Source of the DNA: Streptomyces sp. GESEQ-4
Lineage (GTDB): Bacteria > Actinomycetota > Actinomycetes > Streptomycetales > Streptomycetaceae
Direction: 5' to 3'
NCBI RefSeq assembly: GCF_017948455.1
Contig: NZ_JAFFSU010000016.1
Location: 122,464-186,463 of the forward strand
DNA length: 64,000 nt
Part shown: one piece after another, positions 44,962 through 53,421 of the stretch
How positions within the stretch are numbered: the first letter of the stretch is position 1
Layout of the letters: every line of letters starts with the position of its first letter
Translations under genes and position numbers: made by a program
The notes under the pieces: model-generated
The model's database searches: none
Told to the model about the DNA's origin: nothing
Seen by the model: only the letters and a program-made list of their open reading frames with translations

Positions 44962-46047
44962 ATGACCGTACTGGAGAAGGCGGCGCGGGAGGTGGCGGCC
45001 GACGTGCCGCCCCGCAGACGGCGCACCACCGGCTGGCTGTTGATGGTCGGCATGGTCGTCGGTCTCCTCGTCCTCGTTCCGGTCGCCGCGGGGATCGGCG
45101 CGTACCCGATCCCGGTGGGGGACGTCCTCGCCTCCGTGCAGCACAAAGTCGGGCTCGGCGGCGGGGAGTTGGACCGGGTCGCCGAGTCTGTGCTGTGGAA
45201 CGTCCGCTTTCCTCGGATCGTGCTCGCGCTGCTCGTCGGCGCCTCGCTGGGCTGTGCGGGCGCGCTGATGCAGGGTGTGTTCGGCAACCCGCTGGCCGAA
45301 CCGGGCACGATCGGCGTCTCCTTGGGCGCGGCGGTCGGCGCGGTGGCCTCGATCTCGCTCGGCCTGTCCTTCTTCGGCAACTGGACGCTCCCCGCCATGG
45401 CCTTCGTCGCCGGGCTCGGCACCGTGCTGCTGGTGTACGGGATGTCGCGCTCGGGCGGCCGTACGGAGGTCGTGACGCTGATCCTCACGGGGATCGCGGT
45501 GAACGCGTTCTGCGGGGCGCTCGTCGGGCTGTTCATCTTTCTCGCCGATACCGCGGCGGTGAACCAGATCACCTTCTGGCAGCTGGGTTCCCTCTCCCAG
45601 GCGACCTGGTCGAAGGTGCTGGCGGTGCTGCCGTGTGCGGCGATCGGGCTGCTGGTGGCGCCGGTGTATTCGCGCCGGCTCGATCTGCTCGCGCTCGGCG
45701 ACCGGCCCGCGCGGCATCTGGGGGTCGAGGTGGAGCGGCTGCGGATCGTGCTGGTCCTTGTCGTCGCGTTGCTGACGGCGGCCGCGGTGAGCGTGTCCGG
45801 TGTCATCGTCTTCGTCGGTCTGGTGGTGCCGCATCTATTGAGGATGGCGGCTGGGCCCGGGCATCACTTCCTGGTGCCGGGCAGTGCGGTGGGGGGTGCG
45901 GTGGTTCTTTTGGGGGCGGATCTGGCTGCGCGGACGATGGCGGCGCCGGCGGAGCTTCCGCTGGGGGTGCTGACGGCGCTGATCGGTAGTCCGTTCTTTT
46001 TCTGGCTGTTGCGGAGGACTCGGCGGCGGCAGGGGGGTTGGGCCTAG
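44962..46047 (+). CDS. hmuU: FecCD family iron-complex ABC transporter permease
   Basis: A 361-residue inner-membrane permease with about ten helices, BtuC/FecCD type. Landmarks are VRFPRIVLALLVGASLGCAG, ALMQGVFGNPLAEPGTIGVS (the ATPase-coupling region), LILTGIAVNAFCGAL and FVGLVVPHLLRMAAGPGHH. Such permeases import heme, siderophores or cobalamin; the nearby heme oxygenase favours heme. ATG 44962 is used because GAAGGGGAGAG precedes it; the iron box lies just upstream. The matching ATPase follows 148 bases later, with a dispersed repeat between. No substrate-binding protein gene is present in this window. Confidence 0.93.
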   Translation: MTVLEKAAREVAADVPPRRRRTTGWLLMVGMVVGLLVLVPVAAGIGAYPIPVGDVLASVQHKVGLGGGELDRVAESVLWNVRFPRIVLALLVGASLGCAGALMQGVFGNPLAEPGTIGVSLGAAVGAVASISLGLSFFGNWTLPAMAFVAGLGTVLLVYGMSRSGGRTEVVTLILTGIAVNAFCGALVGLFIFLADTAAVNQITFWQLGSLSQATWSKVLAVLPCAAIGLLVAPVYSRRLDLLALGDRPARHLGVEVERLRIVLVLVVALLTAAAVSVSGVIVFVGLVVPHLLRMAAGPGHHFLVPGSAVGGAVVLLGADLAARTMAAPAELPLGVLTALIGSPFFFWLLRRTRRRQGGWA

Positions 46048-46058
46048 GGGTCGTGTGT

Positions 46059-46131
46059 CGTCTGCGGGTGTGTGGGGGCTGGTCGCGCCCACGCGGCGGT
46101 AGCCGCAAATCCAATACAGCCCCGCGCCCCT
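46059..46131 (+). repeat. Streptomyces dispersed intergenic element, copy B (interrupted)
   Basis: GTCTGCGGGTGTGTGGGGG, CTGGTCGCGC and CCCCGCGCCCCT match copy A, but about 27 bases (ACGCGGCGGTAGCCGCAAAT and following) stand in the middle. It lies inside the permease-ATPase operon. Confidence 0.7.
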
Positions 46132-46195
46132 AAGGAGTTGCCCCCGCCCCCCTCTGCAACCTCAACCCTGTTTTTCGAACCCAAGGACCCCGCCC

Positions 46196-47017
46196 ATGCG
46201 ACTCCTCCGCCCTCGCCCCAACCCTCCTGCCCCCGCCCAACCCGGCGACGTTCTCGCCGAAGCGCAGGCCCTCCACGTCCGGCTCGAGTCCCGCGCCGTC
46301 CTTCACGGCGTGTCCGTCGCCGCCCGTGCCGGTGAAGTGCTTGCCCTCGTCGGGCCCAACGGGGCCGGTAAGTCCACCCTGTTGGGTGCGCTCGCCGCTG
46401 ATCTTCCGGTCGCGGAGGGGGTCGTACGGATTCTGGGGCGTCCGGCGTCGGAGTGGTCGGCGCCTGAACTGGCCCTGCGGCGGGCGGTGTTGCCGCAGTC
46501 GGCGGCGTTGTCGTTTCCCTTCACGGTCGAGGAGGTCGTCCGTATGGGGCGTGCGCCGTGGGCCGCGACCGCGGTCGAGGACGATGACGCCGCCGTGGCC
46601 GAGGCGATGGACCGGGCCGAGGTGACCGCATTCGCCACGCGCCCGTTCTCCGCGCTCAGCGGCGGCGAGCGAGCCCGTGTCGCGCTCGCTCGGGTGCTTG
46701 CTCAGCGGGCGCCGTTGCTGCTGCTCGACGAGCCGACGGCGGCGTTGGATCTCAGGCATCAGGAGCTGGTGCTGCGGCTGTGCCGGGAGCGGGCGCGGGC
46801 CGGGGACGCGGTGGTGGTCGTGCTGCACGATCTGGGGCTCGCGGCGGCCTATGCGCACCGGGTGGCGATTCTGCGGGCCGGGGAGGTGGTGGCGGACGGG
46901 CCGCCCGGGGAGGTGTTCTCGGACCGGCTGCTCTCGGAGGTGTACGACCAGGAGGTCGAGGTGCTGCCGCATCCCCGGACGGGCGCGGTCCTGGTGACCC
47001 CGAGGCGTGACCTTTGA
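46196..47017 (+). CDS. hmuV: Heme/iron-complex ABC transporter ATP-binding protein
   Basis: A 273-residue ATPase that energises the upstream permease. Walker A is GPNGAGKST at 53-61, the Q-loop is in VLPQSAALSFPFTVEEVV, the ABC signature is ALSGGERARVALARVL (about 152-167), Walker B is LLLLDEPTAALD and the switch histidine is in VVLHDLGLAA. A proline-rich N-terminal tail of about 18 residues is unusual. The HmuV subgroup assignment comes from the permease partner and the heme oxygenase neighbour; a siderophore transporter is the alternative. Confidence 0.93.
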   Translation: MRLLRPRPNPPAPAQPGDVLAEAQALHVRLESRAVLHGVSVAARAGEVLALVGPNGAGKSTLLGALAADLPVAEGVVRILGRPASEWSAPELALRRAVLPQSAALSFPFTVEEVVRMGRAPWAATAVEDDDAAVAEAMDRAEVTAFATRPFSALSGGERARVALARVLAQRAPLLLLDEPTAALDLRHQELVLRLCRERARAGDAVVVVLHDLGLAAAYAHRVAILRAGEVVADGPPGEVFSDRLLSEVYDQEVEVLPHPRTGAVLVTPRRDL

Positions 47018-47118
47018 CGCTTCCTTGACCCTTCCGTGGGGTCCGATTTGAGCCAGCGTGATCGGCTCGTGCTCATACACCGTCCATGAGAGCTGAATCA
47101 CGGTACGGCGGGGTATCA

Positions 47119-47153
47119 CGCAGGTAAGGCTCGGTTAAGTTAGGCGAGCCTTG
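47119..47153 (+). promoter_or_regulatory. Two overlapping iron-box-like sites upstream of efeO
   Basis: GCAGGTAAGGCTCGGTTAA (47120-47138) and TTAAGTTAGGCGAGCCTTG (47135-47153) each match the iron-box consensus in most conserved positions and overlap by four bases. The second contains the good half site GTTAGGC. They lie about 55-85 bases before the efeO ATG. Confidence 0.75.
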
Positions 47154-47206
47154 CCAACGCTATGTGTCCCCTGTCAGCGATTTCTCGCCACCTCCATGGA
47201 GCCTGT

Positions 47207-48361
47207 ATGCGCCCCGCCAGACTCTCCGTCATCACCGCCGCCACCACCGTGGCGGCGCTGACCGCTCTCACCGGCTGCACCGAGAAGGGCGGTTCTGGCA
47301 GCGGCGACAACGTGATCAACGTGACCGCGACGGACGACAAGTGCGAGGTGTCGAAGAACGAGGTCCCGGCCGGGCACGTCGAGCTCGCCATCGAGAACAA
47401 GGGCTCCAAGGTCAACGAGGTCTACATCCTCTTCCCGGACGACCGGGTGGTGACCGAGCGCGAGAACATCGGCCCCGGCACCAAGCAGCGCGTCACCGCC
47501 GAAGTGAAGGCGGGCGACTACCAGATCGCCTGCAAGCCCGGCATGAAGGGCGACGGCATCCGCCAGGACATCAAGGTCACCGGCGGGACGGCGGCCAAGC
47601 GCGACCCGCGTCTCGACAAGGCCGTCGCCGCCTACCGCGAGTACGCGCAGACGCAGGCCGACGAGACGGTGCCGCTCGCCGAGACGTTCGCCAAGGCGGT
47701 CAAGGACGGCGACATGGAGGCCGCGAAGAAGGCGTACGCGCCCTCCCGTATCGGCTGGGAGCGCACCGAGCCGGTCGCCGAGTCCTTCGGTGACATCGAC
47801 CCCAAGGTCGACCTGCGCGAGGACGGTCTGGAGGAGGGCCAGGACCTGGAGAAGGACTGGACCGGCTGGCACCGCATCGAGCGCTCGCTGTGGAAGGACA
47901 AGAAGCTCACCGCCCGCGACTCCGAACTCGCCGACCAGCTCATCACCGACCTGAAGGACTGGCAGAAGCGGGTCGGCAAGGCCGAGATCACCCCGACCTC
48001 CATGGCCAACGGCGCCAAGGAACTCCTCGACGAGGTCGCCACCGGCAAGGTCACCGGCGAGGAGGAGCGCTACTCCCACACCGACCTGGTCGACTTCAAG
48101 GCCAATGTCGAGGGCGCGGAGAAGTCGTACGAGCTGCTGAAGTCCGTCGCCCAGGAGAACGACCCGGCGCTGGTGACCGAACTCGACAAGCAGTTCGGCG
48201 CGTTGAACGGGCTGCTGGACAAGTACCGCGCGGACAAGACGTCATACGACTTCACCTCGTACGACAAGGTCGGCGAGGCCGATCGCAAGGAGCTGTCGGA
48301 CGCGGTGAACGCGCTCGCCGAGCCCCTCTCCAAGCTGGCCGCCGCAGTCGTCGTGAAGTAG
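47207..48361 (+). CDS. efeO: Iron uptake system protein EfeO (cupredoxin + M75 domain lipoprotein)
   Basis: A 384-residue exported protein of the elemental-iron uptake system. A lipoprotein signal ends TALTALTGC with the lipidated Cys near residue 24. The first domain (about 35-130) is cupredoxin-like (INVTATDDKCEVSKNEVPAG, IACKPGMKGDG). The second (about 140-384) is the peptidase-M75/imelysin domain with the metal-binding H-x-x-E in WTGWHRIERSLW. It binds ferrous/ferric iron outside and hands it to EfeU. ATG 47207 is preferred over an earlier in-frame ATG because the signal peptide then begins at MRPARLS. It is the first gene of the efeO-B-U operon, downstream of iron boxes. Confidence 0.93.
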   Translation: MRPARLSVITAATTVAALTALTGCTEKGGSGSGDNVINVTATDDKCEVSKNEVPAGHVELAIENKGSKVNEVYILFPDDRVVTERENIGPGTKQRVTAEVKAGDYQIACKPGMKGDGIRQDIKVTGGTAAKRDPRLDKAVAAYREYAQTQADETVPLAETFAKAVKDGDMEAAKKAYAPSRIGWERTEPVAESFGDIDPKVDLREDGLEEGQDLEKDWTGWHRIERSLWKDKKLTARDSELADQLITDLKDWQKRVGKAEITPTSMANGAKELLDEVATGKVTGEEERYSHTDLVDFKANVEGAEKSYELLKSVAQENDPALVTELDKQFGALNGLLDKYRADKTSYDFTSYDKVGEADRKELSDAVNALAEPLSKLAAAVVVK

Positions 48362-48372
48362 GGGGCACCCTC

Positions 48373-49617
48373 ATGACCGAGACCTCGGGATCTCCGTCCC
48401 GGCGTGCGCTGATCGGCTGGGGCGGTGCCGGGCTCGCGCTCGGTGCCGCCGCGGCCGGGAGTGCGGTGGCGATGGCCCGCACCGGCGACGATGTCGACCC
48501 GGCCGGCGCCGCGGCGGGCGCGGCGGTCGCCTTTCACGGCGTGCACCAGGCGGGCATCGCCACGCCGGTGCAGGACCGGCTGCATTTCGCCGCGTTCGAC
48601 GTGAAGACCGACGACCGCGCGCAGTTCGTCCAGATGCTGAAGGACTGGACGGTCGCCGCGCGCCGGATGGCGGCCGGGCAGACGGTCGGTGAGGGCGCGT
48701 ACGGCGGTCTGGCCGAGGCGCCGCCGGACGACACCGGCGAGGCGCTGGGCCTCAAGCCGTCGCGGCTGACGCTGACGATCGGCTTCGGGCCTTCCCTGTT
48801 CGAGAAGTTCGCCCTGGCGGACGCCCGCCCCGAGGCCCTCGTCGACCTGCCGAAGTTCTCCGGCGACAACCTCGACAAGAACCGCAGCGGCGGCGATCTG
48901 TGCATCCAGGCCTGCGCGGACGATCCGCAGGTCGCCGTGCACGCCATCCGCAACCTGGCCCGTATCGGCTTCGGCAAGGTCGTCATCAAGTGGTCCCAGC
49001 TCGGCTTCGGGAAGACGTCGTCGACGACGCCCGAGGAGCAGACCCCGCGCAACCTCATGGGCTTCAAGGACGGCACCCGCAACATCGCGGGGACGGAGAC
49101 GGACCGGCTGAAGAAGTTCGTGTGGGTCTCCGGCACGGAGGGTCCCGCGTGGATGGTCGGCGGTTCGTATCTCGTCGCCCGGCGTATCCGCATGCACATC
49201 GAGACCTGGGACCGGACCTCGCTGCAGGAGCAGGAGGACATCATCGGCCGCGACAAGGGCGAGGGTGCCCCGGTCGGCAAGGCGAAGGAGCGCGATGAGC
49301 CGTTCCTGAAGGCGATGCTGCCCAACGCGCATGTCCGGCTCGCGCACCCCGACACCAACGACGGGGCGACGATCCTGCGCCGCGGCTACTCCTTCACCGA
49401 CGGCACGGACGGGTTGGGCCGCCTGGACGCGGGCCTGTTCTTCCTCGCCTACCAGCGGGACGTCCGCAAGGGCTTCATCCCCATCCAGCGCAGCCTGGCG
49501 CCGGACACCCTCAACGAGTACATCCAGCATGTGGGTTCGGCGATCTTCGCGGTCCCGCCCGGCGTCCGCGACAAGGACGACTGGTGGGGCCGGGCGCTGT
49601 TCTCCGAGGAGGCGTAG
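48373..49617 (+). CDS. efeB: Deferrochelatase/peroxidase EfeB (dye-decolorising peroxidase family)
   Basis: A 414-residue heme enzyme of the DyP type, exported by Tat (signal SPSRRALIGWGGAGLALGAA). The DyP signature G-x-x-D-G occurs as LMGFKDGTRN (about 228-237), and the heme-ligating histidine and following region are in NAHVRLAHPDTNDG. The enzyme oxidises ferrous iron or removes iron from heme without breaking the ring, for passage through EfeU. It begins 11 bases after efeO and ends 3 bases before efeU, a tight operon. The family length is normal. Confidence 0.95.
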   Translation: MTETSGSPSRRALIGWGGAGLALGAAAAGSAVAMARTGDDVDPAGAAAGAAVAFHGVHQAGIATPVQDRLHFAAFDVKTDDRAQFVQMLKDWTVAARRMAAGQTVGEGAYGGLAEAPPDDTGEALGLKPSRLTLTIGFGPSLFEKFALADARPEALVDLPKFSGDNLDKNRSGGDLCIQACADDPQVAVHAIRNLARIGFGKVVIKWSQLGFGKTSSTTPEEQTPRNLMGFKDGTRNIAGTETDRLKKFVWVSGTEGPAWMVGGSYLVARRIRMHIETWDRTSLQEQEDIIGRDKGEGAPVGKAKERDEPFLKAMLPNAHVRLAHPDTNDGATILRRGYSFTDGTDGLGRLDAGLFFLAYQRDVRKGFIPIQRSLAPDTLNEYIQHVGSAIFAVPPGVRDKDDWWGRALFSEEA

Positions 49618-49620
49618 CCC

Positions 49621-50511
49621 GTGTTCTCCAACTACCTGATCGGACTGCGCGAGGGCCTGGAGGCCAGCCTCGTCGTCTGCATCCTCATCGCCTACCTGGT
49701 GAAGACCGACCGCAGGGACGCGCTGAAACCGATCTGGATCGGCATCGGTGTCGCGGCGGCGCTCGCGCTGGCCTTCGGCTGCGCGCTCGAATTCGGCTCC
49801 CAGGAGCTGACGTTCGAGGCGCAGGAGGCGCTCGGCGGCTCGCTGTCGATCCTCGCGGTGTGCCTGGTGACGTGGATGGTGTTCTGGATGCGGCGCACCG
49901 CCCGGCATCTCAAGGCGGACCTGCACGGCAAGCTCGACGCGGCCCTGCAGATGGGCACGGGCGCGCTGGTGGCGACGGCCTTCCTGGCGGTGGGCCGGGA
50001 GGGCCTGGAGACGGCCTTGTTCGTGTGGGCGTCGGTGCGCGCGGCCGGCGACGGCACCCCGCGCCCGCTGGTCGGCGTGGCCCTGGGCATCGCCACCGCG
50101 GTCGTGCTCGGCTGGCTGTTCTACCGGGGCGCGGTGCGGATCAACCTCGCCAAGTTCTTCACCTGGACCGGCGCCATGCTGGTCGTCGTGGCGGCGGGCG
50201 TCCTGGCGTACGGCTTCCACGACCTTCAGGAGGCCGACTGGCTGCCCGGCCTGAACAACAAGGCCTTCGACATCAGCGGCACGATCCCGCCGGACAGCTG
50301 GTACGGCACTCTCCTGAAGGGCGTCTTCAACTTCCAGCCGGATCCGACCGTCCTCCAGGTCACGGTGTGGCTGCTGTACTTGATCCCGACGCTCGCGTTG
50401 TTCTTCGCCCCGGTAGGGTTCGCCTCCGGGAAGGGGAAGGTGAAGGTAGCCGATGAGCAGGGATCGCGGCCTTCGAAGGCAGCTCAGCCTTCGCAGTCTT
50501 CGCAGGATTGA
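49621..50511 (+). CDS. efeU: Iron permease EfeU (FTR1 family)
   Basis: A 296-residue seven-helix iron permease. Both iron-binding R-E-x-x-E motifs are present: LREGLEASLVV near the N-terminus (residues about 10-14) and VGREGLETALFVW in the fourth helix. Further hydrophobic segments include LSILAVCLVTWMVFW and VTVWLLYLIPTLALFF. It uses a GTG start 3 bases after efeB. The last 59 bases overlap the next gene, which carries a lipoprotein signal in another frame, so the C-terminal polar tail of about 20 residues is encoded within the overlap. Confidence 0.94.
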   Translation: MFSNYLIGLREGLEASLVVCILIAYLVKTDRRDALKPIWIGIGVAAALALAFGCALEFGSQELTFEAQEALGGSLSILAVCLVTWMVFWMRRTARHLKADLHGKLDAALQMGTGALVATAFLAVGREGLETALFVWASVRAAGDGTPRPLVGVALGIATAVVLGWLFYRGAVRINLAKFFTWTGAMLVVVAAGVLAYGFHDLQEADWLPGLNNKAFDISGTIPPDSWYGTLLKGVFNFQPDPTVLQVTVWLLYLIPTLALFFAPVGFASGKGKVKVADEQGSRPSKAAQPSQSSQD

Positions 50512-51466
50512 CCGGAGCGCGCTGCTTGCAGCCTCCGTGACCGCTTTGTCGCTGACCGCGAGCGGGTGCGTGGTGGTGCACGGGGAGCGCGAGGTGCTCC
50601 CCGCCGCCACCGGGGCCGAAGCCGCCAAGGCGCTCCAGCAGTTCACGAGCGCGTACAACGCGGCCGACAAGGCGTACGACAGCTCCCTGGACGCCGACCA
50701 TGTGGCCGGCGCCCTCAGTGACATCGACGCGGCACGGCTGAAGGCCGGGAAGGCGCGCAGCCCCGAGGGCAATCCGAACCACGCGCCGCTGAAGCTGTCG
50801 GACGTGAAGTACACGATCGTCAAGAAGGCGGGCTGGCCGCGCTGGTTCATCGCCGACGCGGCGGGGAACAAGGGCGGCAGCGCGCGTTGGCTGTTCGTGT
50901 TCACCCGCGGCGGGCTTCAGGAGCCGTGGGAGGTGGCCTATCTGACGCTGGTCGCGCCCGACGACGTACCAGAGCTCAAGAAGGACAAGGACGGTCTCGC
51001 CGAGGCCGTGCCCATGAACTCCGCCGAACTGGCCGCCGCGCCCGGCGAGTTGGGCGAGGAGTACACCGACTACCTCAAGAACGGCGGGGAGTCGGCCTTC
51101 GCTTCGGGCCCGCACACCAGCGGATGGCGTACGGAGCGGCAGCAGGAGGCCAAGAAGCCGGGTCTGGTCACCCAGTACCTCGACGAGCCGCTGACGGACG
51201 GCGACTACGCGCCGGTGGCCGTGCGCACGAAGGACGGCGGGGCGCTGGTGTTCTTCACCACCCGCCACTACGAGAAGGAGACGGCGGCGGCGGGTACGTC
51301 GGTGCCGACGCCGAGCGACGACGTGCTGGCGCTGACGACCGGTGAGATCAAGCAGTCGCTGACGATGGAGTTCGTCTCCAACGAGGTGGCGCTGGACCCG
51401 AAGGGGCCCGGCAAGGTGACGATCCTCGGGCGGATCCAGGGTCTTACATCGGCGAAGGGCGAGTAA
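50453..51466 (+). CDS. Uncharacterised lipoprotein downstream of efeU
   Basis: A 337-residue protein with a clear lipoprotein signal: a basic N-terminus RRQLSLRSLRRIDRS, a hydrophobic core and the lipobox TASGC (Cys near residue 39). The mature region has a conserved-looking pattern (FTSAYNAADKAYDSSLDADH, WPRWFIADAAG, WLFVFTRGGLQEPWEVAYLT) seen in other actinobacterial lipoproteins of unknown function. The ATG lies 59 bases inside efeU with no separate promoter, so it is likely co-translated with the iron operon. Whether it takes part in iron uptake is unknown; it ends the operon and is convergent with a primase-like gene. Confidence 0.82.
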   Translation: MSRDRGLRRQLSLRSLRRIDRSALLAASVTALSLTASGCVVVHGEREVLPAATGAEAAKALQQFTSAYNAADKAYDSSLDADHVAGALSDIDAARLKAGKARSPEGNPNHAPLKLSDVKYTIVKKAGWPRWFIADAAGNKGGSARWLFVFTRGGLQEPWEVAYLTLVAPDDVPELKKDKDGLAEAVPMNSAELAAAPGELGEEYTDYLKNGGESAFASGPHTSGWRTERQQEAKKPGLVTQYLDEPLTDGDYAPVAVRTKDGGALVFFTTRHYEKETAAAGTSVPTPSDDVLALTTGEIKQSLTMEFVSNEVALDPKGPGKVTILGRIQGLTSAKGE

Positions 51467-51475
51467 CCCCGCCGG

Positions 51476-52216
51476 TCAGTGCCGCAGGGGCCAGGCGGCG
51501 CCGGTCACATGGCCGGAGTCCTCACCGACGTAGCGGGCGCAGGCGTCGGTGAGGACTTCCAGCAGGCTCAGCGGGTCGGGGAGCGGATGCTCCGGGCCGC
51601 GCAGCCAGTGCACGGTGTGGCCGCCGTCGCCGGGGAGCCGGGCGGGCGGCACCAGGACGTACGAACCGCGGCAGTGCCAGCGCAGGCCGGGGTGCTCGTC
51701 CATCGTCTCGGGGTGGCAGTCCAGCTCGCAGGGCCACCACTCGTCCTCGTCCTCGGGGGTGCCGCGGGTGAGGGTGAAGAACAGCAGGCGGCCGTCGTCG
51801 CTCTCGGCGACCGGGCCGACCTCGATGCCGGAGGCCAGCAGCCGCTCCATGGCCTCCTGGCCCGCCTCCTTGGGGACGTCGAGGACGTCGTGGACCATGC
51901 CGGTCGCGGTGATGAAGTTGGCCTGCGGCTGGTGCCGGGCCCAGCGCTCGATCTGCGCGCGGTCGGTGGTGGACTGCGTCTGCCAGGCGAAGGAGACCGG
52001 GTGCCTCGCCGGGGTGGGACAGCCGACGCGGTCGCAGGAACAGCCGTAGCCGGTGGCCGGGTACGCGGCGGGCGCGAGCGGCAGGCCCGCCCCGGCGGCG
52101 GCGAGCAGCAGGGCCTCACGGCCGTCGTCGCCGACGGCCTCCTTCGGGCGGCGTCCCCGCAGCCACTGGGAGATTTTGCCCTGCCGGCCGGAACGACCGC
52201 CGAACTCCGCGCTCAT
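51476..52216 (-). CDS. Bifunctional DNA primase/polymerase-like protein
   Basis: A 246-residue member of the actinobacterial prim-pol N-terminal domain family. It has the typical opening ALLLAAAGAGLPLAPAAYPA, the Cys-rich segment GCSCDRVGCPTPARHPVS, then QTQSTTDRAQIERWARHQPQ and ANFITATGMVHDVLDVP, where active prim-pols have a D-x-D pair; here it reads H-D-V-L-D. The helicase part of larger relatives is absent. In Streptomyces such stand-alone forms are chromosomal and their role is not established. It is convergent with the lipoprotein gene, 9 bases between the stops. Confidence 0.85.
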   Translation of the reverse strand: MSAEFGGRSGRQGKISQWLRGRRPKEAVGDDGREALLLAAAGAGLPLAPAAYPATGYGCSCDRVGCPTPARHPVSFAWQTQSTTDRAQIERWARHQPQANFITATGMVHDVLDVPKEAGQEAMERLLASGIEVGPVAESDDGRLLFFTLTRGTPEDEDEWWPCELDCHPETMDEHPGLRWHCRGSYVLVPPARLPGDGGHTVHWLRGPEHPLPDPLSLLEVLTDACARYVGEDSGHVTGAAWPLRH

Positions 52217-52364
52217 CTATCCCCTCGCCTCGCTGTGGTAGCGGACAGCATGCCCTATGGTCCCACCATCCTGCGCTCCGGGGGGCCGGAGCTGACATCC
52301 GGGGTAGGAGGGACGAGGAGGGCGCTGCTCCCGAATCGGGGTGCATCGACGGCTTTGGGGTGAT

Positions 52365-52988
52365 TTACCGGGGCGCGATGCCGTGCAGGGCGTAGTCGAC
52401 GAGGGTGTCCGTGTACTCGTACGAGATCGGGCCCGTGTACTGCAGCCAGCGCTGGGCGAGCGGGGAGACCCAGAGTTCGAGGGCGATGCGCGGGTCGACG
52501 TCCTGGCGCACCTGCCCGGCGTCCTGTGCGGCCCGCACGCGGTCGACGTACAGCTGGAGCGACGGTTCGAGGAGCTTGGTCATGAAGATCCGGCCGAGCT
52601 TCTCGTTGACCACACCCTCGGCGGCCAGGGCGCGGGAGGGAGCCTCGAAGCGGGGGTCCTTGAGCTGGTCGACGGTGAGCCGCAGCACGGCCTTGAGGTC
52701 GGCGGCGAGGTCGCCGGTGTCCGGAATGACGTACGACTCCTCCGCGCCCGCCTCCCGCGACGCCTGCTCGCTCAGATCCAGGAACGCCTCCAGCAGGACG
52801 TCCGCCTTCGACGACCACCAGCGGTAGATCGTCTGCTTGCCGACGCCGGCGCGGGCGGCGATGCCCTCGATGGTGGTCTTGGGATAGCCGACCTCCGCGA
52901 CCAGTTCGAGCGCGGCGTCGTAGATGGCGCGACGGGACTTCTCGCTGCGGCGGGTGGAGTCGGGGGCGGAGGTGGGGTTCTTGGCCAT
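52365..52988 (-). CDS. TetR/AcrR family transcriptional regulator
   Basis: A 207-residue repressor. The N-terminal helix-turn-helix (about 18-65) reads AIYDAALELVAEVGYPKTTI, then EGIAARAGVGKQTIYRWWSS and KADVLLEAFL, the TetR signature. The C-terminal helical ligand domain resembles the TetR_C_11/AcrR class. It is divergent from the DUF6243 gene, and the gap contains two related palindromes that probably bind this protein, controlling itself and the divergent gene. The effector is unknown. Confidence 0.93.
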   Translation of the reverse strand: MAKNPTSAPDSTRRSEKSRRAIYDAALELVAEVGYPKTTIEGIAARAGVGKQTIYRWWSSKADVLLEAFLDLSEQASREAGAEESYVIPDTGDLAADLKAVLRLTVDQLKDPRFEAPSRALAAEGVVNEKLGRIFMTKLLEPSLQLYVDRVRAAQDAGQVRQDVDPRIALELWVSPLAQRWLQYTGPISYEYTDTLVDYALHGIAPR

Positions 52989-53011
52989 GGGCCGAATTTA
53001 TCAGGTTGACA

Positions 53012-53067
53012 AGACGATGCGTCTCGCCGGACAGTGGGGAGCGTCAGAGGCGAGACGATACGTCTCG
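53012..53067. promoter_or_regulatory. Paired palindromic operator, probably for the TetR regulator
   Basis: AGACGATGCGTCT at 53012-53024 (5-bp arms, ATG centre) and CGAGACGATACGTCTCG at 53051-53067 (perfect 7-bp arms, ATA centre) share the core GACGATRCGTCT. Both lie between the TetR start and the DUF6243 ATG, 39 bases apart. Confidence 0.8.
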
Positions 53068-53116
53068 TGCAAATACGTTGCGGTACATCCGTACATCCGT
53101 CAGGAAGGAGCCCGCC

Positions 53117-53311
53117 ATGACGCGAGGCGGAGCCGGAAACATGCTCGGAGTCGGCGGCACCCGCAGAAAGCTCGGCCGCGACGCGCTGCGCGGCAGCGCA
53201 CGGGGCAGCCGGGTCGGCGGCTCCGTCGATCCCCAGGCCCAGAAGCGGGAGCTGCTGCGCAAGCTCCAGGAGAAACGCGAGGAGGGACGCACCGCAGACG
53301 AGTCATCGTGA
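53117..53311 (+). CDS. DUF6243 family small protein
   Basis: A 64-residue basic protein that matches my recollection of DUF6243, a small family restricted to Streptomyces and relatives. It opens MTRGGAGNMLGVGGTRRKLG and ends with a helix DPQAQKRELLRKLQEKREEG. The GGXG-rich start and the charged helix suggest a nucleic-acid or protein-binding role, but none is known. AAGGAG is 8 bases before the ATG. It is divergent from a TetR regulator with palindromes between, so it is probably its target. Confidence 0.75.
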   Translation: MTRGGAGNMLGVGGTRRKLGRDALRGSARGSRVGGSVDPQAQKRELLRKLQEKREEGRTADESS

Positions 53312-53421
53312 ACGGACCTCCCCCGCCCGGGGGAGATCGTCCCCCCTGCACGCGGGATCCTCCCCCGGCGTCGGGTCGCTGTACTTGAGCGGTCAGCGAC
53401 CGACACCGGGGAGGAATCACG

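Noticed and set aside
48070..50904. Very long open frame on the minus strand opposite efeO, efeB, efeU
   Set aside because: It is antisense to three well-supported efe genes. Long spurious antisense frames are expected at this GC, and the translation has no domain pattern.
51476..52216. Replication primase of a plasmid or integrated element
   Set aside because: Stand-alone prim-pol-like proteins are common chromosomal genes in Streptomyces, and no integrase, attachment site or replication genes are nearby.
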